This document shows, piece after piece, positions 1 through 10,250 of a stretch of DNA of 64,000 nt (its first letter is position 1; every line of letters starts with the position of its first letter). The position numbers and the translations under genes were made by a program. The notes under the pieces were generated by a model. That model searched no databases. It saw only the letters and a program-made list of their open reading frames with translations, and was not told where the DNA came from. The DNA is from Lonicera japonica. Taxonomy: Eukaryota > Streptophyta > Magnoliopsida > Dipsacales > Caprifoliaceae. The stretch lies in contig CM038466.1 of the NCBI GenBank assembly GCA_021464415.1, forward strand, positions 53,198,550 through 53,262,549. Reading direction: 5' to 3'.

Positions 1-443
1 TAAGGGACTAATTTCTCATCTCTGATCTTCCATTCCTTCAGAACTTGGTGGACCACTAGTGCTGAATCTCCGTATACATGTATTCTTTTTATACCCCTTT
101 AAAGCGCGATCTCTAATCCGATTATACAGGCTTCGTACTCGGCCATGTTGTTGGTGCAGAAAAAGTCCAGACGATGCGATACCGGGGAGTGAGTTTGGTC
201 TGGAGAGACTAACAGGATGCCTATCCCGTTTCCGTTTCGGTTGGCGGCCTCGTCAAAGTACAATTTCCAGTCTTCATCGATCTCGACATTCATGATAGTT
301 TCGTCCGGGAATTCGGCTTCTTCTAGCATGTCTCCCAATATCGAATTGTGGGCCAGGTAATCAGCTATGATCTTGCCTTTGACCACCTTCTGGGTCACGT
401 AGGTGATGTCGAATTCAGAGAGCAAGAATAACCATTTTGCCAT
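1..443 (-). pseudogene. RNase H of the Tat element (partial)
   Basis: The frame 99-443 shows the RNase H start (WKLYFDEAANRNGNGIGILL) with the first catalytic Asp and the NNMAEYEACIIGLEIAL helix with its Glu. A stop at about 97-99 interrupts the frame, and homology resumes to the window edge (VYGDSALVVHQ with the third acidic residue). A better-preserved paralogue lies at 18625-19011. Confidence 0.85.
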
Positions 444-1700
444 ACGGTTTGAGAGATGGTTTTTCGAAGAGGTATTTCAACGGATCAATTCGTGATGCCA
501 GGATGACCGGAAAACCCAACATGTAATGCCGTAATTTCTGTGTTACCCAGACGAGAGCGGTGCATGATTTCTCCAATGGCGTGTAGTTTATCTCAAATGG
601 GGACAACTTCTTGCTGATGTAATAGATGGCCTGCTCTTTCCGTGTATCGGTCAGATGTTGGGCTAGCATGGCTCCTGCAGCCGAATCAATGACGGTCAGG
701 TATAGGATTAGTGGCAGTCTGGTCTGCGGTGGGGCTAATACTGGGGAATTAGAGAGGTAGTTTTTTATTCTATCAAAAGTTTCCTGGCACTGATCGTCCC
801 ATTCTCCTGGTGAAGACTTCCTCAGGAGTTTGAAGATGGGTTCGCAAGTTTGAGTAAGCTGAGAGATGAACCTGCTAATGTACTGTAAATTACCCAAAAA
901 TCCTCGAACTTCTTTCTCGGTACGAGATTCGGGCATGTCTCGCATAGCTTGGACCTTGGCAGGGTCTATCTCGATTCCCTTTTTACTGACGACATAGCCC
1001 AGGAGTTTTCCTTTGGTTACTCCGAACACACATTTCTGTAGATTGAGTCTCATCTGATACTGGCGGAGCTGGTCAAAAAAGGCTCGCAAGGCTGGTACAT
1101 GGCCTTCCCTCTCTTTCGACTTGATTATCATGTCGTCCACATATACCTCTACTTCTTTATGAATCATGTCGTGGAAGATAGCTGTTGCCGCCCTCTAATA
1201 TGCTGCTCCGGCATTCTTCAGCCCGAATGGCATGACGGTGTAGCAGTATGTTCCCCACGGTGTGATGAATGTTGTTTTCTCTTGGTGATCCGGGTGCATC
1301 TTGATCTGATTATACCCGGTGAAACCGTCCACGAATGATTTCAAGGCATGGTTAGCGGTATTATCTACTATTAGATCAATGTTGGGTAATAGGAAATCGT
1401 CTTTTGGGCAAGCTTTATTGAGATCTTGGTAATCTATGCACATGCGGACTTTCCCATTTGCCTTTGGAACGGGTACAATGTTGGCTAACCATGAAGGGTA
1501 CTCGATCACCCGTAAGAACCCCACACTCAATTGTTTCATCACCTCTTCTTTTACTTTTAGGGACCATTCTAGTGTAAGTTTTCTCAACTTCTGCTTGACG
1601 GGCCTAAATTCCGGCTTGGTGTGTATCTCGTGCATGACTATCTGGCTGTTCAAACCCGGCATATCTGCATAGGACCAGGCGAAGATATCCACATACTCAT
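415..1700 (-). pseudogene. Reverse transcriptase of the Tat element
   Basis: The first frame (1195-1692) contains the fingers/palm motifs: WLANIVPVPKANGK, MCIDYQDLNKACPKD, FVDGFTGYNQI and VMPFGLKNAGAAY. The next frame (415-1167) starts just before the catalytic YVDDMIIKS and continues through the thumb and connection (GFLGNLQYISRFI, YYISKKLS). The two parts are separated only by an in-frame TAG at about 1194-1196, where relatives have Gln. The catalytic Asp pair is intact, so this is a recently damaged RT. Confidence 0.9.
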
Positions 1701-1707
1701 TCAGAGT

Positions 1708-2340
1708 TTATGTGAATTCCTCTATTTCTGTCTCACTTAGACTTGCCCCAATACGTACCTCTTTTCTTTCCTTTTCTGTCCCGAGGTTAATCACGAGAGT
1801 GTCTCCTTCCTCGCTATGTATACGCTGCTCCTCCCGTTCAGGGTGTTTGTTCAGTCTTTCTAACTCCATGTAAGCAATTACAGAATTAAAATCAACAGGA
1901 TAACGTAAAACAGAGTTTTCTTTATTGATAATAGTGCTTACAGGTACAAGTTTAAAAAGCAAATCTAGGAGTGACTCCTCCCTAGCCTTACCCTCATTCT
2001 TATCTCTCACCCTTATAATTTCACTCTTTCCCCCTTTTCCTTGGTAATTTGGATCAGCGTGTATCAAGTGTACAGGGTCGTCTCTTGGCTCGTCATCCTC
2101 TAGAGCCATGATGTCGAAGAGATCTCTGATCATTTCTTCCTCTTCATCCTCCTTGTCTTCATTTTCTTCTTTCGGCCCAATCGTTAACTTGGTAGAGAAG
2201 CTGTGTATAACGTTTTTTTTGATATAAAGGTCCTTTTCATAGAAGATTCCCCATCTTGGAAGGTTCTCTCCAAGGGTCCTGAAAGTCGCAAAAGGGGAAG
2301 TCCTCTCATTCTTTGACGAAAAACCCATTCAGAGAGCTGA
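1708..2340 (-). pseudogene. Acidic linker between protease and RT
   Basis: A 206-codon minus-strand frame rich in Glu/Asp (KEENEDKEDEEEEM) connects protease to reverse transcriptase. Such acidic connectors are usual in Tat polyproteins. It ends at a stop just before the RT frame that starts at about 1700. No domain is recognised. Confidence 0.55.
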
Positions 2341-2359
2341 AGCTCGGATACTGATGCCC

Positions 2360-3720
2360 TCAGCTCCTTTTCTCTTGGTCGTCTTCCTCGGTGTGTTGGT
2401 ACCCCAACCCTTCTTTTTCGTGCCTCGTCACTGGTTTTAGGGCCTGGAGTAACCTTGGCTGCCCCATTCCTAGACTGGCTCCAGGTAAATATTTCATCAT
2501 TCTCAGCATATTTGTGATCTTGGTGCTGAGACCGAGGATATTGTCAGGGGGTAAATACTCGATTCTCTGGGTGGTGAGAGCTTGTACTTGAGGTTCGTAA
2601 GAAAAGCCTCCCAGCTGTATGCTCTGACTCTCGATGCCCAATACAGGTAACTCTAGATCCGCCAAGGTCCTTCCAGGATCTCCTTAGATGGTGATTATAT
2701 TCCCTTCGAACGGTAACTTGATCTTTTGGTGTAAGGAGGAGGGGAGTGCTCCTATGTCGTGTAGCCATGCTCTTCCCAACAGGAGGTTAAAACTGGAGGA
2801 AATGTCTATGATTTGAAAATCGGCCAGAAAGTTTCCCAGACCGACCATGAGATCGAGCTTTAGAGAGCCCAGGACGGCCCTCCTGGTGTTACCGTAGGCC
2901 CTAACGGTTACGGATGACGGAGAGAGTTCTGAATCCAATATACCCAGGTATCTGGCGGTCTTCAGGGGGCAGACGTTTATAGTTGACCCATTATCGATGA
3001 GGACCTGTGGCAGGATTTTTCCTCGAGTCCGGACAGTGATATGGATGGCCAGGCTGTGTTTCCTCCCCAATGGAGATAAGTCTTCATCTGAAAATGACAG
3101 ACTTCTTTGGACTGTAAGCGACCCAATCATGTTTGGCAGTTGTTCTGATGTGGAATCTGATGATATGACAGCCTCATATAGGAGTTTGATGAAGGCGGTC
3201 TTGTGAGGTTTGGAGGCAACCAAGAGGCCCCAAATGGTGATGTGTGCCTGGATTTTCTTCAACTGTTCCAGTACTCGATCTTCTCCTATTTCCTTAGGAG
3301 GTGGTGTTTTCTCGGTATCCATTGGCGGTGGCTGGTATACCCTTCCTGAACGGGTGATTTGTTGTATCCAAAGAAATGCTGGGTCTGATCCTTCTGGGGT
3401 TTCTGATGACTCTGGCTCTGTCGACCAACTGAAAGTTCCGGGGGAGGTTTCTGTCATACAGATTGTCTCCTTGGGGGGGCCTCGGGGCTTCCACGGCTGT
3501 TTTTTCTTGTCTTGGGTCCATCCTATCCCAGATTTTCTGGGATTGATTTTGATTGTGAGTGGTTGTGGGATCCCCTGATTTTTCTTTCCTAAACCCTGCC
3601 CGGGTAGGAAGTTCATCTTAGCCATCCATTGGTCAATTATCAGATTGAGGCTTGGGGCAACTTGAGCCTTTGCTGGTAACATAACGGGTGCCTTATAGGC
3701 TGGGTCATCCCGAATGAGTC
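2360..3720 (-). pseudogene. Protease and G-patch-like region of the Tat element
   Basis: The 332-codon frame 2684-3682 carries a G-patch-like motif (FLPGQGLGKKNQG) near its N-terminus. It also carries a retropepsin-type aspartic protease core with active-site triad DNGS in VLIDNGSTINVCPL, followed by the flap/hydrophobic FNLLLGRAWLH block. In a shifted frame downstream (2360-2665) a second glycine-rich segment, YLPGASLGMGQ, repeats the G-patch pattern. The protease would mature the Gag-Pol precursor. The shift between the two frames and the stop after 2684 show decay. Confidence 0.8.
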
Positions 3721-5111
3721 CTACGGGATCAAAGCCTTCCTCATCAGTGGTAAAGGCGTTAATTCCCGCAAGTAGAGCATGGTTAGGAAGGGGATTGTTA
3801 GTAACATTGGGCCCGCCGAGTGCGGGAATGGTTCCGGCTTCAATGAGGCCCTAGATACGATGGCGAAGAGCCAAGCAGCGTTCCGTGTCATGGCCCATTG
3901 CTTGATGGTATGCACAGTTCTCATTCATTCTCCAACTGCTGGGAATAGGGTTTGGTGGGGGGAGTGGGTTGAGTGGGGTGATCAGTCTGGCCTTTCGGAG
4001 TAGTTCCAGGCTTTTGACCAGGGTAGTGGGAAGGGTGCAAAAGTTTCTCCTTTTCTTGGCCTCGGTATTTGAAGAGTCTCCTTGTGCAGGCCAACTCATC
4101 AGAGGGGCTTGTTGTGACTGTTGGAATGGTTTTTGTTGATATGGGTACGAGTTTAGTTGATTCACGGCTGGAGTGGCTATCTTTCTCCCGGTGTATGAGG
4201 CTTTCTTGGTATCAGTCTTTGCCTTCTTGGCTAATTCTTCCTCTACTTGTGACCCCATACTCAACAGGGCTCTGAAGTGTGGGAATACATGCTTTCCCAT
4301 GCAACTCAGTACAGCTGGGGTGAAATTCTTCTATATGATCTCCAACTGCTCTTCTTCATCGGGTCACTTGGACATTTGGGAGGCCATCTCTCTCCAGCGT
4401 GTGACAAAATCGCTGAAGCTTTCTTTCTCGCCTTGTTTGGCCATTTCCAGGTGTTTACGGGTAATTTGTTGGACTCGTATTTGGTCATGAACTCCTTGAC
4501 GATATCTCCCTAAGTTTTTGTGTGGTGTCTCTCTAAATCGAAAAACCATTTCAGGGCGGCCCCTGTGAGAGTCATATGAAAGGCCTGAGCCAGCTCCGGC
4601 TCTCCACAGCCGGACACTTGCATGGATCTGATGTAGGATTGTAGATTGGTTTTGGGGGGTGTGGTCCCTGTAAATTTGGGTAGAGGGAAAAGGCATGCAT
4701 ATCTGTAATCTCGTCTGCCCCTTTTATCAGAGAAATCCCTCTTTGTAGAACCTTCATCTGCTCTTTCAGTTTCTTCATTTCTTCGCTCTCTCTTGACATC
4801 TCATCGGGCTATTCCCGAGCTATAATCGATTCTGCATACACTGCCCGAAGTCGGTTGATGTCTGGGTATTCATTAGGAGGGGCTACTGGGGCCGGTGGTG
4901 GAATAGGTCTTGCGGAGACTTGTGGCCATGGTTGGTATTGGGGATCGAGGCCTTGCTGAGGTTGCGGCCAGATGATGGGTGGCTCTTGTTGTTGGTAAGT
5001 GGGGACTGAATCCGGGGCCCATTGGTTCTGATTGTTGGGATCGGTCTGAACGGGACCGGCCACGACAGGGCCCGTTTGGGGTAGATTGGTTCCTTGAACT
5101 GGGGGAAGCAC
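3720..5111 (-). pseudogene. gag of the Tat element (frameshifted)
   Basis: The capsid/nucleocapsid precursor is spread over several minus-strand frames. A proline/glutamine-rich N-terminal part is at 4809-5111, a coiled-coil-like stretch (EEMKKLKEQMK) near 4760, and the Retrotrans_gag core (KESFSDFVTRWREMA) near 4370-4480. A zinc-knuckle-like motif CAYHQAMGHDTERC near 3880-3930 has C-H-H-C spacing as in Tat elements rather than classical CCHC. At least two frameshifts and a stop at about 4808 break it, so no complete Gag can be made. Confidence 0.8.
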
Positions 5112-6050
5112 TTGTGAAGACTGCCCTTGATCTCGATTCGGTGGTAGCCGTTCAAATCCCGGCTGACAACTCTTCTACTCGAACTCTGGTATTATGTTGC
5201 TCGTTCATGAGACTTGCTAGATTCATGCTGACGGTCATCAGTAAACGATGCATCTCGGTGCAGACGCCTCGGCTAGGCTTTGATCTGTCTCTTGATTATC
5301 GCGTCCATCGGCCATTTCAGGTGTGCTTGGTCTTACTAGCCTTCCGGTATGATCTCGACCGGCCCAACCTTCCAGTCTGTTGTTGTATCACGACTGTAGA
5401 CGAAACCACGTGTCGAAGATGAAGGAAGACTACGATGCGACTCGATTTTTGCCAAAAAAAACTACTAAAAATTGCCGAGGAAAGGCTCAGGTTTTTAAAA
5501 GGTGTTGTAAAGTAAGCCGTAAGGTGGTATATCCCCTACGACTGTTTGACAAGTGCTTTAGCTGACTCAATCTTATATGCAGCGCAGGTGTACGAACGGT
5601 TAAGGCTTCAGGCTCCCTCTTATTTGGCAAGACCTTGCGATATACCTCAGGGGCGGGTACGTGCAAGAGCCTTTTGATATACTTCCTGGGTACGTGAGTG
5701 TTCTCGTCACTCGATATACCTCGGGGGTGTACTTGGCCAAGGAGAGTGGAAGTAAATGCTTTCGGTTTATGTTGGCCCAAGCAAGCCAACTCCCTACACA
5801 CTTATAATACTTTCGAGGGTTTGGGGTAAATTCATACTCGTAGAACCAATGCATGATTTTGTGAAAGTGCGTGTAAAGTTCGAAAGGTTGGTTTCACAAA
5901 TATCATTATCTTTATTACGTATTTTTGAAAAACTCCCATTTTTTAGAAAAAGGTTTCTTCTCAATCAATTAACAGAAGTAGGGAAAGCAGTAAAAGCGAG
6001 TATTCAACAGATAAATAAAAGTCGACATATAAGAGTCTAGTTCTCAGAAA
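5112..6050 (-). other. Untranslated leader between PBS and gag
   Basis: About 0.9 kb with no recognisable coding signal. The 5625-5740 part contains several degenerate copies of a phrase like GATATACCTCGGGGG followed by GTACTTGG. The reading frames here do not resemble gag. Confidence 0.5.
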
Positions 6051-6068
6051 TCCCTAGCAGAGTCGCCA
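6051..6068 (-). other. Primer binding site of the Tat element
   Basis: Read on the minus strand it is TGGCGACTCTGCTAGGGA, starting one nucleotide after the LTR ends. The leading TGG pairs with the CCA end of a tRNA. This TGGCGACTCTGCT type is recurrent in plant Tat/Ogre elements; I do not assign the tRNA with certainty. Confidence 0.8.
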
Positions 6069-7255
6069 CTGTGAGAATCCGCAAATGCGACCCCCGGGTC
6101 TCGTCCCCGTTTGTTTGGGTGTCTGAAACGTCAGAATGGATTCCGTCGTTCCATTTGCTGGAGTATTTTTGATAATTCATATAGGGTGTCCCTCTATCCT
6201 ATTTCTAGATGCAAAAGGGTTCGTTCAGAGTCGCCAGTACGTTTTACGAGAAAATAGACAAAACAGTTGTGTAAAAGGAAAAGCTACAAATAAGCCTTTC
6301 TTTACACGTTTGTCTACGAAACCAAGATTCTATAGGGTTCGAGAACTATATTACGGTTTGGGAAGGTGTTAAGCACCCATTCCGCCCTTTCGATCTCTAG
6401 TGGTCTTTTATATGTTTGTTCTATATTGAAAAACTTGGATGCTTTTACTGACAGTCTACTACTTTCTAAGTGAAAACCCTAATTTTTGGGAAAAGCGGGG
6501 AAAGGGATAAAAACCTTTGTGTTCCGAGATCCGATGTTTTTATTATTTTAAAAGATGTAATAACAAGTGATAAAAGTTATTTTATTTTGAGAGAGAGAGT
6601 TTCCCGTATTATTTCCTCGGATAATAACGGTTTTCTCGTATTTGTGATTACTTTTGTAAAAGTTCGGATCTTGTATCGGGACTAATTTAATATGGAATTA
6701 GAACTCTTGAGGGGAGTTTTATCAGACACGTCGCAGTCCAAAAAGACATGATATGTTGATGTTAATTCCTAGATAAGTTTTATCAGTCCGGGTTTTGAAA
6801 ACAGGATTTTGTCCAGATGATAATGTGCTTATTCTTCTGGTTTTGCAAATGATTTTATCAGGGTCTTTTTTATTTTGAAAACAGCAGACTACTTTGTAAC
6901 TTGGCAATAAGTTTATTCAAATAAAACGTGGACTGAATAACAGAAGTAAAACAAGTACACAGATATATAATTTAAATACTAGAAGAGACTTTCTTTACCT
7001 TCCCGACGAGAATAATAATAAGAAAGAAAATATAATACGGCGGAGAGATTTTTGGCGATGATGATCTTTTCCTTCTTCAGATATTTTCGAGAATTTGATT
7101 CCAGAGGCGGGACACGTCGAGTGTCGTGAATAGATCCGATAATTCTTCAGAAATAAGATTATAACATAAAATACTTTATGAAAGACTAGAAAATCAGATA
7201 TAAGCCAATAATTCTCCAATTCTCAGTTGCTTCCCTAAACCCTTGGGGGTGTTGG

Positions 7256-7265
7256 CCTATTTATA
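7256..7265 (-). promoter_or_regulatory. TATA box of the Tat LTR
   Basis: On the minus strand the sequence reads TATAAATAGG, preceded by the palindrome cluster and followed by the rest of the LTR and the primer binding site. It is the best TATA match in the LTR and its placement fits the U3/R boundary. Confidence 0.6.
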
Positions 7266-7280
7266 CTGCTCGGGAAAGAT

Positions 7281-7467
7281 TGTCGCGTGACATGTCCCCA
7301 GAAAGGGCAAGTGTTGCGCGACATAGTGTACACTGTCGCGCGACAAACGGCTGAAGTGATGTTTCTGACAGACTGATTTGTCAGAGAGTGGATGGTCTGG
7401 TGTCAGGAGGGATTGTCGCGCGACATATCAGTGATTGTCGCGCGACAATGTGATATGTCGTGCGACA
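7281..7467. promoter_or_regulatory. Cluster of six TGTCGCGCGACA palindromes in LTR U3
   Basis: Sites at 7281-7292 (TGTCGCGTGACA), 7312-7323 (TGTTGCGCGACA), 7334-7345, 7414-7425 and 7436-7447 (all perfect) and 7456-7467 (TGTCGTGCGACA). They lie 15 to 210 bp upstream of the LTR TATA box in the direction of LTR transcription. The same word is found upstream of the PMD and DUF7745-like genes. A transcription-factor site is the natural guess, but I do not recognise the factor. Confidence 0.7.
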
Positions 7468-7607
7468 ATCTCTCTTAAAAATAGGTTTGTTGGCCAACAA
7501 ACCCTTTCGGGGTAGTTTCGGGTGCTCGGGTGGGTCCCGGACCCAAAAACAGTAGTTTCCGAAGGTCGTTAGGGTTCTTGCGGGGGTCACGGATCGGGGT
7601 GTCTACA

Positions 7608-9097
7608 CCTCTCGAGCTGCCTCTCGTGCTCCTGCCGATCCCGTCTTTTCTGTTGAAGACTCTCCTCCAGTTCTTTTTTATTTGTCCTAAGTCTAGCGAA
7701 CTCCTCCTCAATAGCGGTGTTTCGGGGCTCCGGCCGTGATGGTCCTTTTGTCCTCGGTTACTTGGCGACGCCGCTGCCTAAGCCGCGAACCCTGGTCCCT
7801 CTCGAAGGACCAACCACTCTCTCTATAAGCCTGATCTCTACATCAACAGAGAGTCTCGGCGGGGCTGTGACTAGGCCGGCGAGGTGCCATCCGATGTATC
7901 CTCGATCGGAGGCGTACTCTCCATCAACGAGGCAACCACCTCGTCGCTCGCCTGCTAAACCCGCGACTGCAAATAGCAATAAATATAATTAATGAATTTC
8001 TTATTATAAATAATTAAGCATAAGGATCAAATTTTTTATTACAAATAACTAGCAATAAATGTAACGAATTAATAAATAATAAACTTACTGTGCCCTCGGG
8101 ATCGAATTTCTTGTACATGTCTATGTACGTCTTGGCGTGAGGAGCTTGCTCGCCTTTCTTCGTGTACTCCTCAGCCCGAGCTGCAAAAGGCCTGGCCCCT
8201 CCGCTGTGGGGCCTCTTGTTTGTCGAGGCCCGGACAGCCTTTATTTGCTCGCTCCGCCTCTGCAAGATATATAAGATACAAACCATTAGAATATTCAATT
8301 GTATTTAAATTAAGTTAGAAAAATTAATTAATTTTACCTGAAATTCGGGATCCCTGAAGTGGTTGCACAACCACTGCCACTCCGCAGGCCGATGTGCGAA
8401 CTCGACAGGAAGGGGCAAATCTCCCAATTCCTGCCAGTTCGCGTGACAGGAAGACTTCCACTGCCTGAACCGGTTGGCGGCCTTCTCGTCTATCCAGCCA
8501 GTGAGCTCCCTACGCCGGTGATTGATATCGTAATTCACCTAAAAAGCAAAACAACAGAGAGAAACATTAGTAATTTGAAATAATAATAAACAATAAAAAA
8601 ATAAAGAAAAATGCAAAACTTACCGATAAAAAATCTAGCAACCTCGTCCGCTTCGTCACCGGAAGGTCATGCCACGTCGGACGGAGCATCGGACATCGGT
8701 CTTTTATATCAGTAGAAAGGTCCGTCACGAACCAAGAGAAAACTGAGAAGGGCGGCCCCCTAATCGAATCCTCGTAGGTCACCGGGGTCCTGCCTTTCTC
8801 TTTCGTGATCACCGCTGTTTTTTTTCCGAGTACGACTTCTCTCCTCTTATTACTCGAGGAGGCACCGGCGGCAGTATCTGTATATTACAAGAAAATTTAT
8901 TCAGTAAATTATATAAAGTTAATATAATTGCCGACATATAACTAAAAAATCTAATTAAGAACTTTACCTGAGTCAGTCGACACGTGAGTAGTAGCAAAAC
9001 TACATCGAATGCTGCGTGTGGGTGGTGCGGGGCTCGTGCCGATGGTCGTCGAATGAGCGAAAGGGAGGGGCAAAACAAGCGGCAGGACCGGCGACTC
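7608..9097 (-). pseudogene. Transposase_24-like (Ptta/En/Spm-type) gene, five exons
   Basis: Minus-strand exons with GT-AG borders: 8968-9097, 8624-8877, 8338-8538, 8089-8259 and 7608-about 7966. They encode in order a basic leader, the PTWHDLPVTKRTRLLDFLS block, a W-rich segment (FRQWKSSCHANWQELG, then EWQWLCNHFRDPEFQ), the hallmark NKRPHSGGARPFAARAEE segment, and the glycine-rich RVRGLGSGVAK end followed by a charged coiled coil (EEEFARLRTNKKELEESL). The order matches plant Transposase_24 proteins linked to CACTA transposons. A stop after GVAK and a frameshift in the last exon mark it as decayed. Its reading frame runs right into the LTR at 7607. Its first visible exon abuts the point where the PMD module begins. 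Confidence 0.7.
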
Positions 9098-9378
9098 CTG
9101 CGCTAAAAAGTAAGGGAAAAAAAGTCAAAAAAAACGGGCCTGGGGGAAATGTCGCGCGACACTTTGGTGAAGAGGCGTTTATCGCGTGACCAAGAGGCAT
9201 TTTGTTGCGTGACAATCTGACCAGGTATACAATCTCTCTGCTGAGATTACTCTACCTTATTTCTCTCTTTTTCTTCTCTCTATAACTCTCTCTTCGCTCT
9301 TTCTTTATCGCGAAAGCCCTACTGCTTTTCATTTTTCAGACCCTTTTCCTTATTTTTTACTGCCTTCCGCCTATTATT
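9098..9378 (+). promoter_or_regulatory. Promoter and 5'UTR of PMD gene copy 1
   Basis: Three palindrome sites, 9150-9161 (perfect TGTCGCGCGACA), 9180-9191 and 9203-9214 (degenerate), precede a TATA-like GGTATACAATC at about 9224. A long pyrimidine-rich leader rich in TCTCTC then runs up to the ATG at 9379. The segment is conserved in PMD copy 2 (21680-21944). It lies between two divergently oriented genes and could act in both directions. Confidence 0.6.
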
Positions 9379-9849
9379 ATGGATCCTTCTCACGGAGGTC
9401 AGCCAGACCGATTGGAGGGTGACCAAGAGGAGGTCACCTTCACTGATGTCCAGGGCATCCTACATTACAGCCCTTACCACGACTACTGAGACGGCATCGA
9501 TTGGTAAGGTGACAACGGGGTGGACTGTGGACGTGCGTGGTGTACCAGGATGTGACCCGAGCTACTCTAGTTCCAGAGGCCCCTTGGCTACTTATGGAGC
9601 CTGTCTCCCATGAGATCTGTCGCCAGACCCTGGTATGTTTTCTAAAATTCCTACTAGTATAAATATGCATGTACGAATATTTGTGTATAGTAATGCCTAG
9701 GAAAATATGCAAAGCATGCTATATTTAGGCTATGTTTTCCATGTAAGGATATTGTTTGATCTCCGTATTCTTGTTTTGTTTCGTTTCCTTGCATGTTAAA
9801 AAATACAAAGTTAGTTTCTTGTGATTTTTCCCAAGTAGTGATATCCAAC

Positions 9850-10250
9850 TTAAGAATTTACATACTTTCACCTCTTTATACTCGAACTTGTAACTCTTAT
9901 AATTAACCCAAAGTACCCTTAGGTTAGAAAATTATACAATTTACCCTTATAAACCCTATAGCTCTCATATTTACACAAAAATACCCATATGTTTTGAAAA
10001 TTTACATAATTTACCCCTTAACCCATATAACTCTCATATTTACACCAAAGTACCCTTAGGTTTTGGAAATTGCATAATTTACCCTCCTAACCCCTATAAC
10101 TCTCATATTTACACCAAAGTACCCCCAGGTTTTGAAAATTACATAATTTACCCTCCTAATCCCTTTAACTCTCATATTTACACCAAAGCACCCTCAAGGT
10201 TTGAAAATTACATAATTTACCCTCATAACCCCTATAACTCTAATATTTTA
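9850..10250. repeat. Minisatellite of about 70-76 bp in PMD intron 1
   Basis: About five degenerate units of the form CTCTCATATTTACACCAAAG, TACCCTTAGGTTTTGAAAAT, TACATAATTTACCCTCCTAA. About 2.5 units of the same repeat occur at the same place in PMD copy 2 (22310-22492). Confidence 0.85.

Larger units (their letters stand above)
1..7607 (-). mobile_element. Tat-lineage Ty3/gypsy retrotransposon, 3' part beyond window
   Basis: The element reads right to left: LTR (6070-7607), primer binding site (6051-6068), leader, gag, protease with G-patch-like segments, RT and RNase H. It leaves the window inside RNase H, so integrase and the other LTR are not seen. The lineage call rests on the RT/RNase H sequence, on the glycine-rich PGQGLGK-type motif after protease and on the PBS type, all familiar from plant Tat/Ogre elements. 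The coding part has in-frame stops and frameshifts, so it is a decayed copy. The sequence next to the LTR at 7608 continues a Transposase_24-like reading frame up to the LTR edge. The element therefore either inserted into that gene or follows it as the next unit of a tandem array. Confidence 0.9.
6070..7607 (-). repeat. LTR of the Tat element (1538 bp)
   Basis: On the minus strand the LTR starts TGTAGACACC (7607) and ends GGATTCTCACA (6070), one base before the primer binding site. A second, shorter copy of this LTR lies at 19657-20633, which confirms both ends. A good TATA box, TATAAATAGG, is read on the minus strand around 7256-7265. Immediately upstream of it (7281-7467) are six copies of the palindrome TGTCGCGCGACA or one-base variants. 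The shorter copy lacks about 540 bp that include the TATA box and all palindromes. Confidence 0.9.

Noticed and set aside
2997..3578. Long plus-strand frames opposite the Tat protease
   Set aside because: Shadows of the minus-strand polyprotein; no similarity of their own.
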